NCBI GenBank assembly: GCA_002189035.1
Contig: NEEC01000101.1
Location: 1 to 64,000 of the forward strand
Direction: 5' to 3'
Source of the DNA: Utricularia gibba
Lineage: Eukaryota > Streptophyta > Magnoliopsida > Lamiales > Lentibulariaceae
DNA length: 64,000 nucleotides
Shown here piece after piece: positions 38,958-50,821 of the stretch; positions within the stretch are counted from its first letter, which is position 1; every line of letters begins with the position of its first letter. The notes beneath the pieces are model-generated. The model did no database searches. It worked only from the letters and a program-made list of their open reading frames with translations, and was not told the DNA's origin. Position numbers and translations under genes: made by a program.

Positions 38958-40497
38958 GTCATGCATTTATCAACGTTGGGTTTTCGGCGGCTGCCTAAAT
39001 GGTTTTTCAAGCAACAGCTTGCCGTTTTAAGGCGGGTGCTGTCGTTGGCAGCTTTGTAAGGGCCCAAGGTTTGGTCTGGCTCCTGAGCCCAATCGGGTCC
39101 TACTCGATGAAAATCGTGATGCATTTAATGAAGTTAGGATGTCATGAGCGCCCCAAATGGTTTTCTCAACAACCTGATTTATATTTGACGAGGTGCTCTA
39201 GGCTGGCACTAGTATCGAGCAAATGGTCGAGTCGCGCTCTGGCCCATAGTCATTTGTAGCCCGGCCAAAAAAGTGATGCATTTATTAACGTTGGGTTTTC
39301 GGCGGCTGCCTACATGCTTTTTGAGGCAAAAGTTGTCGTTTTTTGGCGGCGGGTGCTGTTGTTGGGAACTTCGTCCGGACCCAAGGTTCGGTCTGACTTC
39401 ACAGCACAATAAGGTCCCATTCGACGAAAATCGTGATACCTTTATTGCTGTTAGGATCTCATGATTACCCCAAATGCTTTTTTCAACAGCATGCTATACA
39501 CTTGAGAAGGCGCTTTTGTGGGTCACCGAGATCGGCCCGGAATCTGGAAAAGCCTAAGATAAAAGAAGTGATGCATTTATTAACGTTGGGTTGTCGGCGG
39601 CTGCCCACATGGTTTTTCAAGCAACAGCTTGCCGTTTTAAGCGGGTGCTGTCGTTGGCAGCTTTGTAAGGGCCCAAGGTTTGGTCTGGCTCCTGAGCCCA
39701 ATCGGGTCCTACTCGATGAAAATCGTGATGCATTTAATGAAGTTAGGATGTCATGAGCGCCCCAAATGGTTTTCTCAACAACCTGATTTATATTTGACGA
39801 GGTGCTCTAGGCTGGCACTAGTATCGAGCAAATGGTCGAGTCGCGCTCTGGCCCATAGTCATTTGTATCAAAAAAGTGATGCATTTATTAACGTTGGGTT
39901 TTCGGCGGCTGCCTACATGCTTTTTGAAGAAAAGTTGTCGTTTTTTGGCGGGTGCTGTTGTTGGGAACTTCGTCCGGACCCAAGGTTCGGTCTGACTTCA
40001 CAGCACAATAAGGTCCCATTCGACGAAAATCGTGATACCTTTATTGAAGTTAGGATCTCATGACCGCCCCAAATGCTTTTTTCAACAGCATGCTTTAAAC
40101 TTGAGAAGGCGCTTTTGTGGGTCACCGAGATCGGGCCGGAATTCGGTCGGCTTGGGGACAAAGTCAGCTGTAGCCCGTCAAAAGAATGATGCATTTATTA
40201 ACGTTGGGTTGTCGGCGGCTGCCCACATGGTTTTTAAAGCAACAGCTTGCCGTTTTAAGGCGGGTGCTGTCGTTGGCAGCTTTGTAAGGGCCCAAGGTTC
40301 GGTCTGGCTCCTGAGCCCAATCGGGTCCTACTCGATGAAAATCGTGATGCATTTGCTTTTGTTAGGATGTCATGAGAACCCAATGGGTTTTCTCCACACT
40401 CTACTTTATATTTGAGAAGGCGCTCTCGGGGGGTTTGGGATTGGGCCAGAGGTCGGGTCGGGCTCACGCCCATAGTCAGTTGTAGCCCGGAAAATAA
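38958..40497 (+). repeat. HOR 27, 10-mer (n=1) with a scrambled B2
   Basis: 1540 bp. B2 tag gctgtt. A2 has a 3-base gain (ggcggcgggtg near 39346). The end of B2 is replaced by foreign-looking bases (see 39541-39561). The B3 end lost cccgg (tttgtatcaaaaaag near 39866). Confidence 0.95.
39541..39561 (+). other. Replaced segment at end of B2 in HOR 27
   Basis: Every other B2 reads gaattcgggtcgagctcggg on to cccgataaaag. Here about 36 bases are replaced by ctggaaaagcctaa, which I do not find elsewhere in the family. The gaattc and gagctc sites are lost and the monomer is about 22 bp shorter. It may be filler DNA at a repaired break, or an assembly error. Confidence 0.75.
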
Positions 40498-41425
40498 GTC
40501 ATGCATTTATCAACGTTGGGTTTTCGGCGGCTGCCTAAATGGTTTTTCAAGCAACAGCTTGCCGTTTTAAGGCGGGTGCTGTCGTTGGCAGCTTTGTAGG
40601 GCCCAAGGTTTGGTCTGGCTCCTGAGCCCAATCGGGTCCTACTCGATGAAAATCGTGATGCATTTAATGAAGTTAGGATGTCATGAGCGCCCCAAATGGT
40701 TTTCTCAACAACCTGATTTATATTTGACGAGGTGCTCTAGGCTGGCACTAGTATCGAGCAAATGGTCGAGTCGCGCTCTGGCCCATAGTCATTTGTAGCC
40801 GGTCAAAAAAGTGATGCATTTATTAACGTTGGGTTTTCGGCGGCTGCCTACATGCTTTTTGAAGCAAAAGTTGTCGTTTTTTGGCGGGTGCTGTTGTTGG
40901 GAACTTCGTCCGGACCCAAGGTTCGGTCTGACTTCACAGCACAATAAGGTCCCATTCGACGAAAATCGTGATACCTTTATTGAAGTTAGGATCTCATGAC
41001 CGCCCCAAATGCTTTTTTCAACAGCATGCTTTAAACTTGAGAAGGCGCTTTTGTGGGTCACCGAGATCGGGCCGGAATTCAGGTCGGGCTTGGGGACAAA
41101 GTCAGCTGTAGCCCGTCAAAAGAAGTGATGCATTTATTAACGTTGGTTGTCGGCGGCTGCCCACATGGTTTTTCAAGCAACAGCTTGCCGTTTTAAGGCG
41201 GGTGCTGTCGTTGGCAGCTTTGTAAGGGCCCAAGGTTCGGTCTGGCTCCTGAGCCCAATCGGGTCCTACTCGATGAAAATCGTGATGCATTTGCTTTTGT
41301 TAGGATGTCATGAGAACCCCAATGGGTTTTCTCCACACTCTACTTTATATTTGAGAAGGCGCTCTCGATTGGGCCAGAGGTCGGGTCGGGCTCACGCCCA
41401 TAGTCAGTTGTAGCCCGGAAAATAA
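40498..41425 (+). repeat. HOR 28, 6-mer (n=0)
   Basis: 928 bp. Junction into A4 is ccggtcaaaaaagtg, a third form, so its exchange point differs from those of HOR 7-10 and HOR 21. B5 lost ggggggtttaggg. Confidence 0.94.
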
Positions 41426-42986
41426 GTCATGCATTTATCAACGTTGGGTTTTCGGCGGCTGCCTAAATGGTTTTTCAAGCAACAGCTTGCCGTTTTAAGG
41501 CGGGTGCTGTCGTTGGCAGCTTTGTAAGGGCCCAAGGTTTGGTCTGGCTCCTGAGCCCAATCGGGTCCTACTCGATGAAAATCGTGATGCATTTAATGAA
41601 GTTAGGATGTCATGAGCGCCCAAATGGTTTTCTCAACAACCTGATTTATATTTGACGAGGTGCTCTAGGCTGGCACTAGTATCGAGCAAATGTCGAGTCG
41701 CGCTCTGGCCATAGTCATTTGTAGCCCGGCCAAAAAAGTGATGCATTTATTAACGTTGGGTTTTCGGCGGCTGCCTACATGCTTTTTCAAGGAAAAGTTG
41801 TCGTTTTTTGGCGGGTGCTGTTGTTGGGAACTTCGTCCGGACCCAAGGTTCGGTCTGACTTCACAGCACAATAAGGTCCCATTCGACGAAAATCGTGATA
41901 CCTTTATTGAAGTTAGGATCTCATGATTACCCCAAATGCTTTTTTCAACAGCATGCTATACACTTGAGAAGGCGCTTTTGTGGGTCACCGAGATCGGCCC
42001 GGAATTCGGGTCGAGCTCGGCCCAAAGTCAGCTGTAGCCCGAAAAGAAGTGATGCATTTATTAACGTTGGGTTGTCGGCGGCTGCCCACATGGTTTTTCA
42101 AGCAACAGCTTGCCGTTTTAAGGCGGGTGCTGTCGTTGCAGCTTTGTAAGGGCCCAAGGTTTGGTCTGGCTCCTGAGCCCAATCGGGTCCTACTCGATGA
42201 AAATCGTGATGCATTTAATGAAGTAGGATGTCATGAGCGCCCCAAATGGTTTTCTCAACAACCTGATTTATATTTGACGAGGTGCTCTAGGCTGGCACTA
42301 GTATCGAGCAAATGGTCGAGTCGCGCTCTGGCCCATAGTCATTTGTAGCCGGCCAAAAAAGTGATGCATTTATTAACGTTGGGTTTTCGGCGGCTGCCTA
42401 CATGCTTTTTGAAGCAAAAGTTGTCGTTTTTTGGCGGGTGCTGTTGTTGGGAACTTCGTCCGGACCCAAGGTTCGGTCTGACTTCACAGCACAATAAGGT
42501 CCCATTCGACGAAAATCGTGATACCTTTATTGAAGTTAGGATCTCATGACCGCCCCAAATGCTTTTTTCAACAGCATGCTTTAAACTTGAGAAGGCGCTT
42601 TTGTGGGTCACCGAGATCGGGCCGGAATTCAGGTCGGGCTTGGGGACAAAGTCAGCTGTAGCCCGTCAAAAGAAGTGATGCATTTATTAACGTTGGTTGT
42701 CGGCGGCTGCCCACATGGTTTTTAAAGCAACAGCTTGCCGTTTTAAGGCGGGTGCTGTCGTTGGCAGCTTTGTAAGGGCCAAGGTTCGGTCTGGCTCCTG
42801 AGCCCAATCGGGTCCTACTCGATGAAAATCGTGATGCATTTGCTTTTGTTAGGATGTCATGAGAACCCCAATGGGTTTTCTCCACACTCTACTTTATATT
42901 TGAGAAGGCGCTCTCGGGGGGTTTAGGGATTGGGCCAGAGGTCGGGTCGGGCTCACGCCCATAGTCAGTTGTAGCCCGGAAAATAA
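41426..42986 (+). repeat. HOR 29, 10-mer (n=1)
   Basis: 1561 bp. The only mid-window copy with B2 tag gaagtt plus gattacc. A2 is caaggaaaag. This resembles the second module of a 14-mer. Confidence 0.95.
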
Positions 42987-44552
42987 GTCATGCATTTATC
43001 AACGTTGGGTTTTCGGCGGCTGCCTAAATGGTTTTTCAAGCAACAGCTTGCCGTTTTAAGGCGGTGCTGTCGTTGGCAGCTTTGTAAGGGCCCAAGGTTT
43101 GGTCTGGCTCCTGAGCCCAATCGGGTCCTACTCGATGAAAATCGTGATGCATTTAATGAAGTTAGGATGTCATGAGCGCCCCAAATGGTTTTCTCAACAA
43201 CCTGATTTATATTTGACGAGGTGCTCTAGGCTGGCACTAGTATCGAGCAAATGGTCGAGTCGCGCTCTGGCCATAGTCATTTGTAGCCCGGCCAAAAAAG
43301 TGATGCATTTATTAACGTTGGGTTTTCGGCGGCTGCCTACATGCTTTTTGAAGGCAAAAGTTGTCGTTTTTTTGGCGGGTGCTGTTGTTGGAACTTCGTC
43401 CGGACCCAAGGTTCGGTCTGACTTCACAGCACAATAAGGTCCCATTCGACGAAAATCGTGATACCTTTATTGCAGTTAGGATCTCATGATTACCCAAATG
43501 CTTTTTTCAACAGCATGCTATACACTTGAGAAGGCGCTTTTGTGGGTCACCGAGATCGGCCCGGAATTCGGGTCGAGCTCGGGCCCAAAGTCAGCTGTAG
43601 CCCGATAAAAGAAGTGATGCATTTATTAACGTTGGGTTGTCGGCGGCTGCCCACATGGTTTTTCAAGCAACAGCTTGCCGTTTTAAGGCGGGTGCTGTCG
43701 TTGCAGCTTTGTAAGGGCCCAAGGTTTGGTCTGGCTCCTGAGCCCAATCGGGTCCTACTCGATGAAAATCGTGATGCATTTAATGAAGTTAGGATGTCAT
43801 GAGCGCCCCAAATGGTTTTCTCAACAACCTGATTTATATTTGACGAGGTGCTCTAGGCTGGCACTAGTATCGAGCAAATGGTCGAGTCGCGCTCTGGCCC
43901 ATAGTCATTTGTAGCCGGCCAAAAAAGTGATGCATTTATTAACGTTGGGTTTTCGGCGGCTGCCTACATGCTTTTTCAAGGAAAAGTTGTCGTTTTTTGG
44001 CGGGTGCTGTTGTTGGGAACTTCGTCCGGACCCAAGGTTCGGTCTGACTTCACAGCACAATAAGGTCCCATTCGACGAAAATCGTGATACCTTTATTGAA
44101 GTTAGGATCTCATGACCGCCCCAAATGCTTTTTTCAACAGCATGCTTTAAACTTGAGAAGGCGCTTTTGTGGGTCACCGAGATCGGGCCGGAATTCAGGT
44201 CGGGCTTGGGGACAAAGTCAGCTGTAGCCCGTCAAAAGAAGTGATGCATTTATTAACGTTGGTTGTCGGCGGCTGCCCACATGGTTTTTCAAGCAACAGC
44301 TTGCCGTTTTAAGGCGGGTGCTGTCGTTGGCAGCTTTGTAAGGCCCAAGGTTCGGTCTGGCTCCTGAGCCCAATCGGGTCCTACTCGATGAAAATCGTGA
44401 TGCATTTGCTTTTGTTAGGATGTCATGAGAACCCCAATGGGTTTTCTCCACACTCTACTTTATATTTGAGAAGGCGCTCTCGGGGGGTTTAGGGATTGGG
44501 CCAGAGGTCGGGTCGGGCTCACGCCCATAGTCAGTTGTAGCCCGGAAAATAA
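42987..44552 (+). repeat. HOR 30, 10-mer (n=1)
   Basis: 1566 bp. B2 tag gcagtt, A3 gttgcag, A2 gaaggcaaaag, A4 caaggaaaag (43977). Confidence 0.95.
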
Positions 44553-46118
44553 GTCATGCATTTATCAACGTTGGGTTTTCGGCGGCTGCCTAAATGGTTT
44601 TTCAAGCAACAGCTTGCCGTTTTAAGGCGGGTGCTGTCGTGGCAGCTTTGTAAGGGCCCAAGGTTTGGTCTGGCTCCTGAGCCCAATCGGGTCCTACTCG
44701 ATGAAAATCGTGATGCATTTAATGAAGTTAGGATGTCATGAGCGCCCCAAATGGTTTTCTCAACAACCTGATTTATATTTGACGAGGTGCTCTAGGCTGG
44801 CACTAGTATCGAGCAAATGGTCGAGTCGCGCTCTGGCCCATAGTCATTTGTAGCCCGGCCAAAAAAGTGATGCATTTATTAACGTTGGGTTTTCGGCGGC
44901 TGCCTACATGCTTTTTGAAGCAAAAGTTGTCGTTTTTTGGCGGGTGCTGTTGTTGGGAACTTCGTCCGGACCCAAGGTTCGGTCTGACTTCACAGCACAA
45001 TAAGGTCCCATTCGACGAAAATCGTGATACCTTTATTGCAGTTAGGATCTCATGATTACCCCAAATGCTTTTTTCAACAGCATGCTATACACTTGAGAAG
45101 GCGCTTTTGTGGGTCACCGAGATCGGCCGGAATTCGGGTCGAGCTCGGGCCCAAAGTCAGCTGTAGCCCGATAAAAGAAGTGATGCATTTATTAACGTTG
45201 GGTTGTCGGCGGCTGCCCACATGGTTTTTCAAGCAACAGCTTGCCGTTTTAAGGCGGGTGCTGTCGTTGCAGCTTTGTAAGGGCCCAAGGTTTGGTCTGG
45301 CTCCTGAGCCCAATCGGGTCCTACTCGATGAAAATCGTGATGCATTTAATGAAGTTAGGATGTCATGAGCGCCCCAAATGGTTTTCTCAACAACCTGATT
45401 TATATTTGACGAGGTGCTCTAGGCTGGCACTAGTATCGAGCAAATGGTCGAGTCGCGCTCTGGCCCATAGTCATTTGTAGCCGGTCAAAAAAGCGATGCA
45501 TTTATTAACGTTGGGTTTTCGGCGGCTGCCTACATGCTTTTTGAAGAAAAGTTGTCGTTTTTTGGCGGGTGCTGTTGTTGGGAACTTCGTCCGGACCCAA
45601 GGTTCGGTCTGACTTCACAGCACAATAAGGTCCCATTCGACGAAAATCGTGATACCTTTATTGAAGTTAGGATCTCATGACCGCCCCAAATGCTTTTTTC
45701 AACAGCATGCTTTAAACTTGAGAAGGCGCTTTTGTGGGTCACCGAGATCGGGCCGGAATTCAGGTCGGGCTTGGGGACAAAGTCAGCTGTAGCCCGTCAA
45801 AAGAAGTGATGCATTTATTAACGTTGGCTTGTCGGCGGCTGCCCACATGGTTTTTTAAAGCAACAGCTTGCCGTTTTAAGGCGGGTGCTGTCGTTGGCAG
45901 CTTTGTAAGGCCCAAGGTTCGGTCTGCTCCTGAGCCCAATCGGGTCCTACTCGATGAAAATCGTGATGCATTTGCTTTTGTTAGGATGTCATGAGAACCC
46001 CAATGGGTTTTCTCCACACTCTACTTTATATTTGAGAAGGCGCTCTCGGGGGGTTTAGGGATTGGGCCAGAGGTCGGGTCGGGCTCACGCCCATAGTCAG
46101 TTGTAGCCCGGAAAATAA
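44553..46118 (+). repeat. HOR 31, 10-mer (n=1)
   Basis: 1566 bp. B2 tag gcagtt, A3 gttgcag, A4 gaagaaaag; A5 returns to ttggcttgtcgg. Confidence 0.95.
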
Positions 46119-47684
46119 GTCATGCATTTATCAACGTTGGGTTTTCGGCGGCTGCCTAAATGGTTTTTCAAGCAACAGCTTGCCGTTTTAAGGCGGGTGC
46201 TGTCGTTGGCAGCTTTGTAGGGCCCAAGGTTTGGTCTGGCTCCTGAGCCCAATCGGTCCTACTCGATGAAAATCGTGATGCATTTAATGAAGTTAGGATG
46301 TCATGAGCGCCCCAAATGGTTTTCTCAACAACCTGATTTATATTTGACGAGGTGCTCTAGGCTGGCACTAGTATCGAGCAAATGGTCGAGTCGCGCTCTG
46401 GCCATAGTCATTTGTAGCCCGGCCAAAAAAGTGATGCATTTATTAACGTTGGGTTTTCGGCGGCTGCCTACATGCTTTTGAAGCAAAAGTTGTCGTTTTT
46501 TGGCGGGTGCTGTTGTTGGGAACTTCGTCCGGACCCAAGGTTCGGTCTGACTTCACAGCACAATAAGGTCCCATTCGACGAAAATCGTGATACCTTTATT
46601 GCAGTTAGGATCTCATGATTACCCCAAATGCTTTTTTCAACAGCATGCTATACACTTGAGAAGGCGCTTTTGTGGGTCACCGAGATCGGCCCGGAATTCG
46701 GGTCGAGCTCGGGCCCAAAGTCAGCTGTAGCCCGATAAAAGAAGTGATGCATTTATTAACGTTGGGTTGTCGGCGGCTGCCCACATGGTTTTTCAAGCAA
46801 CAGCTTGCCGTTTTAAGGCGGGTGCTGTCGTTGACAGCTTTGTAAGGGCCCAAGGTTTGGTCTGGCTCCTGAGCCCAATCGGGTCCTACTCGATGAAAAT
46901 CGTGATGCATTTAATGAAGTTAGGATGTCATGAGCGCCCCAAATGGTTTTCTCAACAACCTGATTTATATTTGACGAGGTGCTCTAGGCTGGCACTAGTA
47001 TCGAGCAAATGGTCGAGTCGCGCTCTGGCCCATAGTCATTTGTAGCCTGGTCAAAAAAGCGATGCATTTATTAACGTTGGGTTTTCGGCGGCTGCCTACA
47101 TGCTTTTTGAAGCAAAAGTTGTCGTTTTTTGGCGGGTGCTGTTGTTGGGAACTTCGTCCGGACCCAAGGTTCGGTCTGACTTCACAGCACAATAAGGTCC
47201 CATTCGACGAAAATCGTGATACCTTTATTGAAGTTAGGATCTCATGACCGCCCCAAATGCTTTTTTCAACAGCATGCTTTAAACTTGAGAAGGCGCTTTT
47301 GTGGGTCACCGAGATCGGGCCGGAATTCAGGTCGGCTTTGGGACAAAGTCAGCTGTAGCCCGTCAAAAGAAGTGATGCATTTATTAACGTTGGCTTGTCG
47401 GCGGCTGCCCACATGGTTTTTAAAGCAACAGCTTGCCGTTTTAAGGCGGGTGCTGTCGTTGGCAGCTTTGTAAGGCCCAAGGTTCGGTCTGGCTCCTGAG
47501 CCCAATCGGGTCCTACTCGATGAAAATCGTGATGCATTTGCTTTTGTTAGGATGTCATGAGAACCCCAATGGGTTTTCTCCACACTCTACTTTATATTTG
47601 AGAAGGCGCTCTCGGGGGGTTTAGGGATTGGGCCAGAGGTCGGGTCGGGCTCACGCCCATAGTCAGTTGTAGCCCGGAAAATAA
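46119..47684 (+). repeat. HOR 32, 10-mer (n=1)
   Basis: 1566 bp. B2 tag gcagtt, A3 gttgacag, B3 end cctggtc, B1 tggccatag. Confidence 0.95.
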
Positions 47685-49254
47685 GTCATGCATTTATCAA
47701 CGTTGGGTTTTCGGCGGCTGCCTAAATGGTTTTTCAAGCAACAGCTTGCCGTTTTAAGGCGGGTGCTGTCGTTGGCAGCTTTGTACGGGCCCAAGGTTTG
47801 GTCTGGCTCCTGAGCCCAATCGGGTCCTACTCGATGAAAATCGTGATGCATTTAATGAAGTTAGGATGTCATGAGCGCCCCAAATGGTTTTCTCAACAAC
47901 CTGATTTATATTTGACGAGGTGCTCTAGGCTGGCACTAGTATCGAGCAAATGGTCGAGTCGCGCTCTGGCCATAGTCATTTGTAGCCCGGCCAAAAAAGT
48001 GATGCATTTATTAACGTTGGGTTTTCGGCGGCTGCCTACATGCTTTTTGAAGCAAAAGTTGTCGTTTTTTGGCGGGTGCTGTTGTTGGGAACTTCGTCCG
48101 GACCCAAGGTTCGGTCTGACTTCACAGCACAATAAGGTCCCATTCGACGAAAATCGTGATACCTTTATTGCAGTTAGGATCTCATGATTACCCCAAATGC
48201 TTTTTTCAACAGCATGCTATACACTTGAGAAGGCGCTTTTGTGGGTCACCGAGATCGGCCCGGAATTCGGGTCGAGCTCGGGCCCAAAGTCAGCTGTAGC
48301 CCGATAAAAGAAGTGATGCATTTATTAACGTTGGGTTGTCGGCGGCTGCCCACATGGTTTTTCAAGCAACAGCTTGCCGTTTTAAGGCGGGTGCTGTCGT
48401 TGACAGCTTTGTAAGGCCCAAGGTTTGGTCTGGCTCCTGAGCCCAATCGGGTCCTACTCGATGAAAATCGTGATGCATTTAATGAAGTTAGGATGTCATG
48501 AGCGCCCCAAATGGTTTTCTCAACAACCTGATTTATATTTGACGAGGTGCTCTAGGCTGGCACTAGTATCGAGCAAATGGTCGAGTCGCGCTCTGGCCCA
48601 TAGTCATTTGTAGCCTGGTCAAAAAAGCGATGCATTTATTAACGTTGGGTTTTCGGCGGCTGCCTACATGCTTTTTGAAGCAAAAGTTGTCGTTTTTTGG
48701 CGGGTGCTGTTGTTGGGAACTTCGTCCGGACCCAAGGTTCGGTCTGACTTCACAGCACAATAAGGTCCCATTCGACGAAAATCGTGATACCTTTATTGAA
48801 GTTAGGATCTCATGACCGCCCCAAATGCTTTTTTCAACAGCATGCTTTAAACTTGAGAAGGCGCTTTTGTGGGTCACCGAGATCGGGCCGGAATTCAGGT
48901 CGGGCTTGGGGACAAAGTCAGCTGTAGCCCGTCAAAAGAAGTGATGCATTTATTAACGTTGGCTTGTCGGCGGCTGCCCCACATGGTTTTTAAAGCAACA
49001 GCTTGCCGTTTTAAGGCGGGGTGCTGTCGTTGGCAGCTTTGTAAGGCCCAAGGTTCGGTCTGGCTCCTGAGCCCAATCGGGTCCTACTCGATGAAAATCG
49101 TGATGCATTTGCTTTTGTTAGGATGTCATGAGAACCCCAATGGGTTTTCTCCACACTCTACTTTATATTTGAGAAGGCGCTCTCGGGGGGTTTAGGATTG
49201 GGCCAGAGGTCGGGTCGGGCTCACGCCCATAGTCAGTTGTAGCCCGGAAAATAA
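47685..49254 (+). repeat. HOR 33, 10-mer (n=1)
   Basis: 1570 bp. Same markers as HOR 32 plus A1 tacggg. A5 has one-base gains in ctgccccacatgg and ggcggggtgctg (48977, 49017). Confidence 0.95.
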
Positions 49255-50821
49255 GTCATGCATTTATCAACGTTGGGTTTTCGGCGGCTGCCTAAATGGT
49301 TTTTCAAGCAACAGCTTGCCGTTTTAAGGCGGTGCTGTCGTTGGCAGCTTTGTACGGGCCCAAGGTTTGGTCTGGCTCCTGAGCCCAATCGGTCCTACTC
49401 GATGAAAATCGTGATGCATTTAATGAAGTTAGGATGTCATGAGCGCCCCAAATGGTTTTCTCAACAACCTGATTTATATTTGACGAGGTGCTCTAGGCTG
49501 GCACTAGTATCGAGCAAATGGTCGAGTCGCGCTCTGGCCATAGTCATTTGTTGCCCGGCCAAAAAAGTGATGCATTTATTAACGTTGGGTTTTCGGCGGC
49601 TGCCTACATGCTTTTTGAAGCAAAAGTTGTCGTTTTTTGGCGGGTGCTGTTGTTGGGAACTTCGTCCGGACCCAAGGTTCGGTCTGACTTCACAGCACAA
49701 TAAGGTCCCATTCGACGAAAATCGTGATACCTTTATTGCAGTTAGGATCTCATGATTACCCCAAATGCTTTTTTCAACAGCATGCTATACACTTGAGAAG
49801 GCGCTTTTGTGGGTCACCGAGATCGGCCCGGAATTCGGGTCGAGCTCGGGCCCAAAGTCAGCTGTAGCCCGATAAAAGAAGTGATGCATTTATTAACGTT
49901 GGGTTGTCGGCGGCTGCCCACATGGTTTTTCAAGCAACAGCTTGCCGTTTTAAGGCGGGTGCTGTCGTTGACAGCTTTGTAAGGGCCCAAGGTTTTGTCT
50001 GGCTCCTGAGCCCAATCGGGTCCTACTCGATGAAAATCGTGATGCATTTAATGAAGTTAGGATGTCATGAGCGCCCCAAATGGTTTTCTCAACAACCTGA
50101 TTTATATTTGACGAGGTGCTCTAGGCTGGCACTAGTATCGAGCAAATGGTCGAGTCGCGCTCTGGCCCATAGTCATTTGTAGCCTGGTCAAAAAAGCGAT
50201 GCATTTATTAACGTTGGGTTTTCGGCGGCTGCCTACATGCTTTTTTGAAGCAAAAGTTGTCGTTTTTTGGCGGGTGCTGTTGTTGGGAACTTCGTCCGGA
50301 CCCAAGGTTCGGTCTGACTTCACAGCACAATAAGGTCCCATTCGACGAAAATCGTGATACCTTTATTGAAGTTAGGATCTCATGACCGCCCCAAATGCTT
50401 TTTCAACAGCATGCTTTAAACTTGAGAAGGCGCTTTTGTGGGTCACCGAGATCGGGCCGGAATTCAGGTCGGGCTTGGGGACAAAGTCAGCTGTAGCCCG
50501 TCAAAAGAAGTGATGCATTTATTAACGTTGGCTTGTCGGCGGCTGCCCACATGGTTTTTAAAGCAACAGCTTGCCGTTTTAAGGCGGGTGCTGTCGTTGG
50601 CAGCTTTGTAAGGCCCAAGGTTCGGTCTGGCTCCTGAGCCCAATCGGGTCCTACTCGATGAAAATCGTGATGCATTTGCTTTTGTTAGGATGTCATGAGA
50701 ACCCCAATGGGTTTTCTCCACACTCTACTTTATATTTGAGAAGGCGCTCTCGGGGGTTTAGGGATTGGGCCAGAGGTCGGGTCGGGCTCACGCCCATAGT
50801 CAGTTGTAGCCCGGAAAATAA
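49255..50821 (+). repeat. HOR 34, 10-mer (n=1)
   Basis: 1567 bp. B2 tag gcagtt. B1 end has tgttgcccgg in place of tgtagcccgg (near 49550), shared only with the next copy. Confidence 0.95.

Noticed and set aside
39541-39561. Transposon insertion in HOR 27.
   Set aside because: The foreign stretch is about 14 bases, replaces rather than interrupts family sequence, and has no target-site duplication or terminal repeats.
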